Origin: CAYVQZ01 sp964453435
GTDB lineage: Bacteria > Abyssobacteria > SURF-5
DNA: 50,954 nt
Assembly (NCBI GenBank): GCA_964453435.1
Contig: CAYVQZ010000041.1
Span: 1-50,954 of the forward strand
Reading direction: 5' to 3'
The notes below the pieces were generated by a model. It had not been told where the DNA came from. It saw only the letters and a list, made by a program, of their open reading frames with translations, and ran no database searches. The position numbers and the translations under genes are program-made. Shown piece after piece: positions 16,960 through 25,321 of this stretch (position 1 is the first letter of the stretch; every line of letters starts with the position of its first letter).

Positions 16960-17215
16960 AAGGGGGGCTGTGTGTCCGTCCGATAATTCCATGTCCTGCG
17001 CTTCGGGGGCAGTCCGCCAATCTACGAATCCCCAAAAAACAGGGGATTCCGTAATTGGGTACAGCCTTCTGCGCTTGGTTTTCGCTGACATTCATAATTG
17101 TCGGACAGATTCACTGTCCGCAATTACGGAATCCCCCGTATTTTGCGCTGAGCGGAGCGAAGTCCCGCGCATTCGCGGGGTAGATTGGCGGATTGCGCCC
17201 AAAGCACGGGCCACC
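16960..17215. repeat. Family A mosaic, two inverted modules
   Basis: The 25-bp module occurs at 17000-17024 and inverted at 17181-17205. Between them are acgaatccccaaaaaacagg, ttccgtaattgggtacag, ttggttttcgctgacattca, attgtcggacagattcactg and the hairpin tcccgcgcattcgcgggg. The pair can form a long stem. The rest of the 16749-17279 interval shows no gene; the preceding 16850-16950 has weak family A traces. Confidence 0.8.
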
Positions 17216-17279
17216 TAACCTGAAACAGACTCGCCGTTTCGAAGATTCGGAAATCGCAAACATGAACGAGGGACCAATC

Positions 17280-18710
17280 ATGCGCAAAAAAGGCAGACCG
17301 AAATCGCTCAGAATCTCTTTCGACTACACGAACGTGATGGCGGAAGCCGTTGGCTCCAAGCACGGAATCTCGCAGGCTCAATTGAAGTCCGAATTGAAAA
17401 GAGTGACCGAGATATTGCGGGAGTTGAAAAAGCAGCGATCAGAAGGGAAACTCGCGTTCATGGACCTCCCCTACCAGAAGGAATGGGTCAGCGAGATCGA
17501 GGAATATGCGCGGGGGCTGCCGAAATCGGTCGACAGCTTTGTGGTAATCGGCATCGGAGGGTCGGCGCTCGGCAATATAATGCTCCAATCGGCTCTCAAC
17601 CATCCGGAATATAACCTTCTTCCGAGGGGACGCCGGGGCGGACGTCCGAGAATGTTCTTCCTGGACAATGTCGACCCGGACCGGACCGCCGCTCTGCTGG
17701 ACGTGCTCGAGCCGCGAAAGACGGTGTTCAACGTGATTACGAAATCGGGCGACACGGCGGAGACGATGAGCAATTTTCTGGTCGTCCGGAAATGGCTTCT
17801 GAACGCCGTCGGCAAGCAGAGGATTTCGCGGCATATTGTGGCCACAACCGACCGGACGAAAGGACACCTGCGCAAGATCGTGGAGAAAGAAGGGTACACG
17901 TCTTTCATCGTTCCCGACGGGGTGGGCGGCCGTTTCTCCGTGCTGACGCCGGTGGGACTGCTTTCGGCCGCCGTATCCGGCATAAACATCAAACAATTGC
18001 TTGCCGGGGCAGCGGCGATGGATACGGTCTGCAGGAACGACGAGCCGCTGAAGAATCCCGCCGCGCTGAACGCGTTGCTTCACTACCTGCTCGACACCCG
18101 GAAAGGCAAGAGCATTTCAGTTATGATGCCGTACGCGCATCGGCTCTACGACTTTGCCGACTGGTATCGCCAGCTATGGGCCGAAAGTCTCGGCAAAAAG
18201 TTTTCATTGGACGGGAAGCGGGTTTACGCTGGTCAGACCCCCGTGAAGGCGCTTGGGGCGACCGACCAGCATTCCCAGATTCAACTGTACATGGAGGGGC
18301 CGTTCGACAAGGTCATAACGTTTCTGGGAGTCGAGAAATACCCGCAAAGCGTTCGGATTCCGCGAGCGTTTCCCGCCATGGAGGGCATCGCTTACCTCGG
18401 CGGCCATACGCTTGACGAACTCATAAAGGCGGAGCAGCAGGCCACGGCGCTCGCCCTTGCAAAGAATTCGCGTCCCAACTGCACCGTTACCGTGCCGGAA
18501 CTGAGCGAGTTCACTCTCGGACAACTCATCTATATGTACGAGGCGCAGACGGCGGTGGCCGGCGCGCTTTACGGGATTAACCCGTTCGACCAGCCCGGAG
18601 TCGAGATGGGAAAGAAGTATGCCTGCGGGATGATGGGGCGGAAGGGCTACGAGCAATACGCGAAGGAAGTAAAGCAGGGCGCCGGAAAGAAGCGGTGTTC
18701 GGTTCGATAG
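17280..18710 (+). CDS. pgi: Glucose-6-phosphate isomerase
   Basis: Pgi interconverts glucose-6-phosphate and fructose-6-phosphate in glycolysis and gluconeogenesis. The 476-residue protein carries VIGIGGSALGN (phosphate loop), KSGDTAETMSNFLV, GVGGRFSVLTPVGLLSAAV (family signature), the active-site Glu/His segment TDQHSQIQLYMEGP, and NPFDQPGVEMGK near the end. The length matches the shorter bacterial-archaeal class (about 450 residues), not the 550-residue E. coli enzyme. The ATG at 17280 with GAGGGA 6 nt upstream is preferred over the ATG at 17262. A basic 14-residue tail ends the protein. Confidence 0.95.
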   Translation: MRKKGRPKSLRISFDYTNVMAEAVGSKHGISQAQLKSELKRVTEILRELKKQRSEGKLAFMDLPYQKEWVSEIEEYARGLPKSVDSFVVIGIGGSALGNIMLQSALNHPEYNLLPRGRRGGRPRMFFLDNVDPDRTAALLDVLEPRKTVFNVITKSGDTAETMSNFLVVRKWLLNAVGKQRISRHIVATTDRTKGHLRKIVEKEGYTSFIVPDGVGGRFSVLTPVGLLSAAVSGINIKQLLAGAAAMDTVCRNDEPLKNPAALNALLHYLLDTRKGKSISVMMPYAHRLYDFADWYRQLWAESLGKKFSLDGKRVYAGQTPVKALGATDQHSQIQLYMEGPFDKVITFLGVEKYPQSVRIPRAFPAMEGIAYLGGHTLDELIKAEQQATALALAKNSRPNCTVTVPELSEFTLGQLIYMYEAQTAVAGALYGINPFDQPGVEMGKKYACGMMGRKGYEQYAKEVKQGAGKKRCSVR

Positions 18711-18828
18711 CAGGCGCACTCGCAACTGCCCACACCCAATGTGGCCGCTGATGTGTTATATTTGGATACGGGGAACGATGCGATTCGGGCGTCGCCAGCG
18801 GTGGGAGCGGACACACCGAGCCAGGATG

Positions 18829-19752
18829 ATGAATGTCATAAGAATGAAATGTCTTTTGTCTCTTGCGGTTCTCTATCTGATTACCATTCAGGCCTGCTCC
18901 GGCGATGGCTCGTCTGAACAGCCGCGGCCAAGAATCGCGGCCACCATATTTCCTCTGTGCGACATCGCGCGCAACATCTCCGGCGATAAGCTTGAAGTAA
19001 TCGAGATTCTGCCGCCGGGAGCGAGCCCGCACACGTACGATCTTACGCCTCAACAGGCCAGGCGGCTGCAGGGTGTCGCGCTGGTGTTCAGCATCGGACA
19101 TGGGCTGGACGATTGGACAAGCGCCGTCGTTGAGATTCTGCCGGATGCCCGGCGGGTAACCGTTGACAAAGGGATCGAATTGAAGGCGTCAGACGATGAG
19201 GCGGACGAGGGGGAGCATGAAAACCATCATGAGGACGATGGGGTGAATCCCCATTACTGGCTGTCGGTTGAAAATGCGAAAGCCATCGCGCGCGCCATCG
19301 CAGAAGAAGTCATTGCGCTCGATGCGGAGAACGAGGAATATTACACCGACAACCTCACCGACTATCTGGCGCAACTGGACGACCTGAAGAAGGAAATAGA
19401 AAGCCGGTTGAGCGGTCTTCGCAACCGGAAGATGATAACGTTTCACGATTCGTGGCTCTATTACGCCGACGAGTTCGGCCTGCGCGTCGTAGCCTCGTTC
19501 GAACCGTTCCCCGGGAAACAGCCTACCCCGCGGTATCTCGCGACCCTGCAGAAAAAGGCACAGGAACACAATATTCGGTGTCTCTTTTCGGAACCGCAAC
19601 TTTCGACCGAATCCGTCAAACAATTCGTGGCTGACATGGGGCTGAAACTGTATGTGTTGGACCCGCTGGGCGGTGTGGGGGAGCGGCAAAGTTACATCGA
19701 CCTTATGAGGTACAACACGAACGTCATTGCCGAGGCGCTTGCCGATGAGTGA
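18829..19752 (+). CDS. znuA: Zinc/manganese ABC transporter substrate-binding lipoprotein
   Basis: This is a cluster A-I metal-binding protein. A lipoprotein signal ends at TIQAC; the metal ligands are seen in SPHTYDLTP, VNPHYWLS, MITFHDSW and the late Asp of LYVLDPLGG. A His/Asp/Glu-rich loop (DEGEHENHHEDDG) before the second His favours zinc, as in ZnuA. Starts at 18826, 18829 and 18844 are all possible; AGGA just upstream is close to the first two. The gene overlaps znuC by 8 nt. No convincing Zur box was seen in front. Confidence 0.88.
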   Translation: MNVIRMKCLLSLAVLYLITIQACSGDGSSEQPRPRIAATIFPLCDIARNISGDKLEVIEILPPGASPHTYDLTPQQARRLQGVALVFSIGHGLDDWTSAVVEILPDARRVTVDKGIELKASDDEADEGEHENHHEDDGVNPHYWLSVENAKAIARAIAEEVIALDAENEEYYTDNLTDYLAQLDDLKKEIESRLSGLRNRKMITFHDSWLYYADEFGLRVVASFEPFPGKQPTPRYLATLQKKAQEHNIRCLFSEPQLSTESVKQFVADMGLKLYVLDPLGGVGERQSYIDLMRYNTNVIAEALADE

Positions 19753-20452
19753 GAAGAAGATATTGGAAATAAGCGACCTGACCGTGAAGTACAATGGTCA
19801 CGTTATTCTGAACCACTTGAACTTCTATGTGAAGGAAGGCGAAATAGTGGCCATAATCGGGCCGAACGGCTCGGGCAAGACCACCCTGCTCAAAGCAATC
19901 CTGGGGCTGATACCCCATCAGGGGGCGGTCCGCATCTTCGGCAAACCGCCGCAGGAAGCGCTCAATGACATCGGCTATGTTCCGCAAAAGTTCGACTTCG
20001 ACAGAACGTTTCCGCTGACGGTCAAAGAATTTCTCGGCTTTTCCAAGGTCAAGAACGAAGAATGGTGGGAGGAAGTGACAACGGAGGTCGGCGTTACCGC
20101 CTTCATGGATAAACGGCTCGGAGAGCTTTCCGGGGGTCAGGTGCAGCGTCTTCTCATTGCCAGGGCCATGCTCAAGGAGCCCAAGCTGCTCATGCTCGAC
20201 GAGGCGACCAGCGGGGTCGATATCGCGGCGGAATTGACGTTCTTCGAACTGGTCGAACACGTGAACAAAACGCATAATGTCACCGTCGTGCTGATCTCCC
20301 ACGAGGTGCAGATGGTGTACACATTCGCAACGCAGATACTGTGTCTGAACAGGGACCTCGTCTGCAACGGCAGACCGAAAGAGGCGATAACAAAGGAAGT
20401 TCTGGAAAAGCTCTACGGTAAAGACATCAAGTTCCAGCCGCACGAGCATTGA
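19745..20452 (+). CDS. znuC: Metal ABC transporter ATPase
   Basis: The 235-residue ATPase has Walker A GPNGSGKTT, Q-loop VPQKFDFDRTFPLTV, signature LSGGQVQRLLIARAM, Walker B LLMLDEATSGVD and H-loop VLISHE. FDFDRTFPLTV and the Gly-Val-Asp D-loop are typical of the Zn/Mn/Fe importer ATPases. The ATG at 19745 lies inside the last codons of znuA, so translation is coupled. It energises the ZnuB permease. Confidence 0.92.
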   Translation: MSEKKILEISDLTVKYNGHVILNHLNFYVKEGEIVAIIGPNGSGKTTLLKAILGLIPHQGAVRIFGKPPQEALNDIGYVPQKFDFDRTFPLTVKEFLGFSKVKNEEWWEEVTTEVGVTAFMDKRLGELSGGQVQRLLIARAMLKEPKLLMLDEATSGVDIAAELTFFELVEHVNKTHNVTVVLISHEVQMVYTFATQILCLNRDLVCNGRPKEAITKEVLEKLYGKDIKFQPHEH

Positions 20453-20453
20453 T

Positions 20454-21266
20454 ATGTCCGAAATCCTGTCGTACCCGTTTATGCAGAGGGCGATAATCGC
20501 CGGCGTCGTGCTTGCGGCGTTGCTCGCGTGGCTGGGAGTTTTCGTCGTTATGCGAAAGATGTCGTTCTTCTCCGACGGGATCGCCCACGCGTCATTGGCG
20601 GGAATCGCCATTGGCATCGTGGCGAGCGTTCACCCGCTGACGACCGCCATTATTTTCAGCATAATCTTCGCGCTTATTATCTATACTCTCGAAAAAAATA
20701 CGACGCTCTCGTCCGACGCGATTATCGGGATGCTTTTCACGTCGGGAATGGCGCTCGGCGTCGTGCTGATCAGCCTGAAAAGCGGCTATCAGCCTGACCT
20801 CGTAAGCTTCCTGTTCGGTAATATCCTTGCCATCAGGTCGGTGGACCTGCTCATTATCTGCATTCTTTCGGTTCTCATCATTCTGTTTCTCATCTTCAAT
20901 TACAGGAGCATTACCCTGATGGCGCTTGACGTGGATACCGCTTATCTGGCGGGGGTGAAAGTGAACCTTCTGCAAATAACGTTCTATATAATCCTGGCTG
21001 TTTCGGTCGTCCTCGGCCTGAAAATCCTCGGCATCATACTCGTGAGCGCCCTGCTCATCATTCCCCCATCCATCGCCAAGCTTCTCGCGAGGTCGTTCAA
21101 AGGGCTCATTGCCTGCAGCGTTCTCTTTTCGGAATTCATCGTGCTCCTTGGCATAACACTCTCTTACTATCTCGATTCGCCGACCGGACCCGTAATCGTG
21201 CTTGTGGGCACGGGAGCGTTCTTCGCCGTGTTCTCGTATAAACAGCTCCTGAGTCCGGGAAAGTAA
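20454..21266 (+). CDS. znuB: Metal ABC transporter permease
   Basis: The 270-residue inner-membrane protein has about eight helices of the ABC-3 family. MRKMSFFSDGIAHASLAGIA is the conserved N-terminal block with the Asp/His that line the metal path, and LLIIPPSIAKLLARSF is the ATPase-coupling region. The ATG is one nucleotide after the znuC stop. With ZnuA and ZnuC it makes a complete high-affinity importer. Confidence 0.93.
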   Translation: MSEILSYPFMQRAIIAGVVLAALLAWLGVFVVMRKMSFFSDGIAHASLAGIAIGIVASVHPLTTAIIFSIIFALIIYTLEKNTTLSSDAIIGMLFTSGMALGVVLISLKSGYQPDLVSFLFGNILAIRSVDLLIICILSVLIILFLIFNYRSITLMALDVDTAYLAGVKVNLLQITFYIILAVSVVLGLKILGIILVSALLIIPPSIAKLLARSFKGLIACSVLFSEFIVLLGITLSYYLDSPTGPVIVLVGTGAFFAVFSYKQLLSPGK

Positions 21267-21314
21267 TAACCCGATGGCGCAGCCCGTGAGAGTTATGTCG
21301 CCCGAAATAGATGA

Positions 21315-21338
21315 GAAAGCCTTGTCAGCGAGGCTTTC
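21315..21338 (+). terminator. Possible weak terminator after znuB
   Basis: An 8-bp stem GAAAGCCT/AGGCTTTC with an 8-nt loop is followed only by TTTCGG. The poor T-tract makes it doubtful as an intrinsic terminator. Confidence 0.35.
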
Positions 21339-21383
21339 TTTCGGTGGAAAGAACGAACTGAGAGAGAACAGAAAGGAAATCGC

Positions 21384-21953
21384 ATGAAAGTCATCGCCAT
21401 CAATGGGAGTCCCAGGAAGAACGGGAACACCGCGACAATGTTACAAGAGATACTGGAAGGAGCGGCGGAGAAGGGCGCCGAGACTCGCTTCATTCATCTC
21501 AACGAGCTCAACATGAAGGGCTGCCAGGGATGCCTTGCCTGTCGGGAAAATCTGGGCGAGTGCGCGTTCAAGGACGATTTTCAAGACGTGCTCGAGGAAA
21601 TGAGGAATTGCGATGCCGTGGCGGTCGGCACTCCCATTTACGTGTTCAACGTGACCGGCCAGTTCAAATGTTTCCTCGACCGCTGCTATTGTTTCATCGA
21701 CAACAGCGAGGAGAACGTCTATAGGAGCGTGCTGCCAGCGGGCAAGAAAATCGCTCTTCTTACGTCCCAGGGCGACGAGAATCCGGAGGCGTATCGCCAC
21801 ATTATCGATTACCTGCAACTCTGTTTCTCGTTCCTCAGCGGCGCCGGCCTGGAAGTCATCACTCAGACAGGGACGGAGGACAAGGGCGACGCCAAGAAGG
21901 ATTCCGAACTGATGGAACGGGTCCGCAAGGTCGGACACGCGCTGGCGTCGTAG
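21384..21953 (+). CDS. Iron-sulfur flavoprotein / NADPH-dependent FMN reductase family
   Basis: The 189-residue flavodoxin-fold protein has the FMN phosphate loop INGSPRKNGNT and, after GCQGCLACRENLGEC, a compact C-x2-C-x2-C-x6-C motif. That motif is typical of the archaeal/clostridial iron-sulfur flavoproteins (Isf), which bind FMN and a [4Fe-4S] cluster and transfer electrons from ferredoxin to O2, H2O2 or other acceptors. TPIYVFNVTGQFKCFLDR is the FMN isoalloxazine region. A ribosome binding site AGAAAGGAAAT precedes the ATG. It fits the anaerobic signature given by the ferredoxins at 10-12 kb. Confidence 0.88.
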   Translation: MKVIAINGSPRKNGNTATMLQEILEGAAEKGAETRFIHLNELNMKGCQGCLACRENLGECAFKDDFQDVLEEMRNCDAVAVGTPIYVFNVTGQFKCFLDRCYCFIDNSEENVYRSVLPAGKKIALLTSQGDENPEAYRHIIDYLQLCFSFLSGAGLEVITQTGTEDKGDAKKDSELMERVRKVGHALAS

Positions 21954-21959
21954 ATTCGT

Positions 21960-22080
21960 TCCCGTCCCGCGATTGTCCGGCAAAGCGCAACTGTGAATCG
22001 GTCTCACGATTGGTGATGTGGGTTAATTGGGGACACCATGCCGAATAGTGTCTCCCGAATAATCAGCGGAGCGCAATGTG
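21960..22080. repeat. Family A fragment with degraded palindrome (copy 2 of 3)
   Basis: attgtccggcaaagcgcaac and tgaatcggtctcacgattgg lead into ggttaattggggacaccatg (22021-22040), followed by a mutated right arm, atagtgtctcccgaataatc. The arms pair imperfectly, unlike copies 1 and 3. The leading gtctcacgattggtgatgtg is shared with the copy at 28.1 kb, so the repeated unit is longer than the palindrome. Confidence 0.75.
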
Positions 22081-22124
22081 GTCTCCGCCGCACGGATTCC
22101 GCCACATCTCAGGCGGATACGCTC

Positions 22125-23732
22125 TTATTCGTCCGGCTTGCGCAAGACCGTGTCCTTCTGCCAGCGGTCATCGCGAGCGGGATAATCGAGCGTGTAGTGC
22201 AGTCCGCGACTTTCCTTGCGGCTGAGCGCGGACCGTATGATGAGTTCGGCGACGATGGCGATGTTTCTGAGTTCCAGCAGGTCGGCGGTGACAAGGAAAT
22301 CCCAGTAGTACTCGTTGATCTCTTCCTGCAAATTCTGAATGCGGCGCAGCGCCCTCGACAGTCGTCTGTCTGTCCTGACGATGCCAACGTAATCCCACAT
22401 GCATCGCCGCACCTCATTCCAGTTATGAGAGATGACCACGTTCTCGTCGGCATTGACGGCGTTGCCCGACTCCCAGGGCGGCAACTCGGGCCTTTTGAAA
22501 GAGTGGCTCTCTTCCAACAACTCCTTCGACCGTTTCGCCGCCCGGTCAGTGAGCACAAGCGCCTCGAGCAATGAATTGGATGCCAGCCGGTTGGCGCCGT
22601 GCAACCCCGTGCAGGCGACCTCGCCGCATGCCAACAGCAGGCGAATATCGGTGCCCGCATCGATGTTTGTGAGCGCGCCGCCGCAGGAGTAATGAGCGGC
22701 GGGCACAACCGGTATCGGCTCTTTCGTTATGTCGATACCGAATTCCAAACATTTCTCGTAGATGTTCGGGAACCGCTCCATTATCATCTTGGCCGGCTTG
22801 TGCGTGATGTCGAGATAGACACAACGAGCACCGGTTTTCTTCATTTCGTTGTCGATTGCGCGCGCGACGATATCGCGGGTCGCCAGCGAGCCGCGCGGGT
22901 CGTACTTATCCATGAACGGTTGGCCGTGCGAGTCCACCAACCGGCCTCCCTCGCCCCGCACAGCCTCCGAGATAAGGAAATTCTTGGCTTCCGGATGATA
23001 CAAACACGTCGGATGAAACTGGATGAACTCCATATTTGCGATACGGGCGCCCGCTCGATAGGCCATCGCGACACCGTCGCCGGTTGCGATATCGGGATTC
23101 GATGTGTACACATACACCTTCCCCAGCCCTCCCGTCGCGAGCATTGTGACCCTCGAGGAAAACGTCCTCACCTGGCCGCTCAGGCGGTCGTACACATAGG
23201 CGCCGAAGCAGATATCGTGATTGTCGTAGACGGGGTCGAGCTTGCCGATTGTCAGCAAATCCACCGCAACATGATTCTCGTATATCCGTATGTTGGGCTT
23301 CCCCGATACGGCGCGCAGCAAGGCGCGCTCGATTTCCCGCCCCGTCAAATCCTGCGCATGGACGACGCGATTGTGCGAATGGCCGCCTTCACGCCCGAGG
23401 TCGAACGCTTCTTGGCGGTCATTTGAGCGGGTGAACTCGACACCAAGCTCGATCAGTTCTTCGATGAGCCGCGGCCCGTTTTCTATGACAAATTCGACGA
23501 CGTCCCTGTGGCAGAGGCCGTCGCCGGCAAGAAGCGTGTCGTTCACATGGGCCTCGAACGAATCGGTCGGACTCATCACCGCCGCAATGCCGCCCTGCGC
23601 ATAGTTCGTGCTCGATTCGGCGCGGTCTTTTTTTGTCACTACCGCAACCGAGCCGAATTCACTTGCCTTGAGGGCATACGTCAATCCGGCGATGCCGCTG
23701 CCGATGATGAGGAAATCGGTTTCAATCTTCAT
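22125..23732 (-). CDS. nadB: L-aspartate oxidase
   Basis: NadB oxidises aspartate to iminoaspartate, the first step of de novo NAD synthesis; under anaerobic conditions fumarate can replace O2. The 535-residue flavoprotein has the FAD motif IIGSGIAGL, STNYAQGGIAAV, LGREGGHSHNRVVHA with active-site His/Arg, and PVVPAAHYSCGGALTNIDA. The last is the substrate-binding His/Arg region typical of NadB rather than SdhA. The C-terminal helical domain is complete. nadA and nadC are not adjacent. Confidence 0.95.
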   Translation of the reverse strand: MKIETDFLIIGSGIAGLTYALKASEFGSVAVVTKKDRAESSTNYAQGGIAAVMSPTDSFEAHVNDTLLAGDGLCHRDVVEFVIENGPRLIEELIELGVEFTRSNDRQEAFDLGREGGHSHNRVVHAQDLTGREIERALLRAVSGKPNIRIYENHVAVDLLTIGKLDPVYDNHDICFGAYVYDRLSGQVRTFSSRVTMLATGGLGKVYVYTSNPDIATGDGVAMAYRAGARIANMEFIQFHPTCLYHPEAKNFLISEAVRGEGGRLVDSHGQPFMDKYDPRGSLATRDIVARAIDNEMKKTGARCVYLDITHKPAKMIMERFPNIYEKCLEFGIDITKEPIPVVPAAHYSCGGALTNIDAGTDIRLLLACGEVACTGLHGANRLASNSLLEALVLTDRAAKRSKELLEESHSFKRPELPPWESGNAVNADENVVISHNWNEVRRCMWDYVGIVRTDRRLSRALRRIQNLQEEINEYYWDFLVTADLLELRNIAIVAELIIRSALSRKESRGLHYTLDYPARDDRWQKDTVLRKPDE

Positions 23733-23884
23733 ATCGTCTCACGGCTCTGAAACGAGCCGAATGCGTGAAACCCGCCGCACAGAAAAGAGCGCGCTAAATC
23801 CGTCCCGCGATTCGAATAACAGAGACGACTAAAAAAACCGGCTTTCACAAATGCCGGCGAGCGACGCTTTCGCTCCGAAATGCC

Positions 23885-23995
23885 AACGAAGGGGACTGTG
23901 AGTGTGTCTCACGATTCGGAACATCGTGCTTCGGGGGCAGTCCGCCAATCTATCCCGCGAGTCCGCGGGATCCGGGGACACACTCACTCTGTCCG
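23885..23995. repeat. Family A mosaic repeat
   Basis: The copy reads aacgaaggggactgtgag, tgtgtctcacgattcgga, the 25-bp module (23928-23952), the hairpin tcccgcgagtccgcgggat and ccggggacacactcactctg. The end of the 23733-24156 interval holds a terminator; the first 150 bp show no gene. Confidence 0.85.
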
Positions 23996-24083
23996 ACTAC
24001 GTCTCAACCCTTGAATTATACGTGAAACCCGCCGCCGCCTGCAACAAGACGGGGCGGGAATGGGGGAAAATGAAATACCTTCG

Positions 24084-24127
24084 AAAACAAGAAAGGAGCG
24101 GCGGGCAAAAATCACCGGCGCCGCCCC
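24084..24127 (-). terminator. Probable terminator of the outer-membrane protein gene
   Basis: On the minus strand GGGGCGGC (24120-24127) can pair with GCCGCTCC (24095-24102), 7 of 8 positions, and is followed by TTTCTTGTTTT. It starts about 30 nt past the stop codon. The loop of 17 nt is long, so confidence is moderate. Confidence 0.5.
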
Positions 24128-24156
24128 TTCAGCGCTCCCGCTCGTTCAGACGGTTT

Positions 24157-25065
24157 CTACCAGAACTTCCAGATGACACGCAAGGTGGCGCGCACGCCTT
24201 CGGGTCTCATCTCGGCCTCGGTCTCCCAGTTGACCGCCGCCATGAACGTAACATCGGGGTTGATATGCAGGACCATTCCGGGCCCGATGGCGAACACTTC
24301 TTCCTCCGTGTCGTCCGTGTCGTGCCCGTCAAATTCGTCCTCCTCGAACTGGTTGAGGTAATATCCGGAAACGCCGAGCCTCAGCGAATTGGTGAACTGA
24401 TAGGCGATTGCATAGTTGAAATGGATGGCCTGGCCCGCCTGGATATCGACGCCCAGCGGGGTGTCATCGTTTTCAGAACTCCAAAGATAGTGGAATCTCC
24501 AGCTCGTGGTCAGTTTCGGCGTGATAAAGTACGTGAACGCATAGTAGGGATTAATCGTCCAGACATCAGCGCCGGGGTTCAAAAACACGTCGTCATCGTT
24601 CTCGCCCGTCGGAGCCGTCACCTGAAACTCGAAGCGATGGAAATACGGCCGGTTGAACAACATGTGCGGTCCCCATTGAATGAATGGACCGATGAGGATG
24701 TCGCCGAATCCGTCCTGCGCGTTCAGGGGCGGACCATCAACATCGACGTCGACCAGCGGAACAATCACGTCAATGCCGGGATTGCCTCCAAGGAAATTGA
24801 CGTTTGACTGGTAAATGAACTGGTTGAGATTGACGAACGCGTGCAAGTTCGCGTCATCGAACAAAGTGTGCCCGTCCGGCCCTTTGATATCAGAGGCGTG
24901 AATGCTCTGGAGATAAAAGGTGTAATACCAGCCTGGTCCGGGCGATGCGCCGTCGAGGAAATTCGTAAAACCGAGATTGATGCCAAGAGGCTGATTCAGC
25001 GCATGCGCGGGCGAAGTGAAACAGATGAGGGAAATCAACAGTGCGAGTCCGATGAGCTTTTTCAT
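24157..25065 (-). CDS. Outer-membrane beta-barrel protein (MetA/phenol-degradation transporter type)
   Basis: The 302-residue protein has a Sec signal peptide (cleavage after PAHA, about residue 22), no internal hydrophobic helices, alternating beta-strand patterns and a C-terminal aromatic residue (VIWKFW), all marks of an outer-membrane barrel. The repeated pattern GDILIGPFIQW, FEFQVTAPTG and YAFTYFITPKLTTSWRFHYLW resembles the SphA/MetA-like 'phenol MetA pathway' family. That name is generic; the natural substrate cannot be deduced. GGGGAGGAAG precedes the ATG, with a candidate promoter and a probable terminator, so it is a monocistronic unit. Confidence 0.85.
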   Translation of the reverse strand: MKKLIGLALLISLICFTSPAHALNQPLGINLGFTNFLDGASPGPGWYYTFYLQSIHASDIKGPDGHTLFDDANLHAFVNLNQFIYQSNVNFLGGNPGIDVIVPLVDVDVDGPPLNAQDGFGDILIGPFIQWGPHMLFNRPYFHRFEFQVTAPTGENDDDVFLNPGADVWTINPYYAFTYFITPKLTTSWRFHYLWSSENDDTPLGVDIQAGQAIHFNYAIAYQFTNSLRLGVSGYYLNQFEEDEFDGHDTDDTEEEVFAIGPGMVLHINPDVTFMAAVNWETEAEMRPEGVRATLRVIWKFW

Positions 25066-25140
25066 AGCCTACTTCCTCCCCTTTTCTCCCTGTGCTCTCC
25101 CGCGGACAGGCGGGATTCGCCTCGTCCGCAAATTGCGCAT

Positions 25141-25169
25141 ATGCTAGCAGAAACGTTATGCTTTTTCAA
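25141..25169 (-). promoter_or_regulatory. Candidate sigma-70 promoter of the outer-membrane protein gene
   Basis: On the minus strand TTGAAA (25164-25169) and TAGCAT (25141-25146) are separated by 17 nt. The leader to the ATG at 25065 would be about 70 nt. Confidence 0.55.
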
Positions 25170-25246
25170 GTGAAAACTGGGCACGTTACGGGACGGAAAA
25201 GGCCTTATTGCTCGCCTTTCGAAATACACTCATTTAATCTTTTCGC

Positions 25247-25275
25247 TTGCCCTCGCAAACGTTTTCGTGTATTAT
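25247..25275 (+). promoter_or_regulatory. Candidate sigma-70 promoter of trpB
   Basis: TTGCCC (25247-25252) and TATTAT (25270-25275) are 17 nt apart. The predicted start near 25282 leaves a 40-nt leader containing GGAGG before the ATG. No attenuator or T-box is visible in that short leader. Confidence 0.65.
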
Positions 25276-25321
25276 TGCGCAAGTTGTCATAGGGAGAACA
25301 GCGCTTGGAGGAATAACTGCC

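Noticed and set aside
18711..18828. Zur operator before znuA
   Set aside because: No clear palindromic AT-rich box was found; only short AT-rich words such as gtgttatattt.
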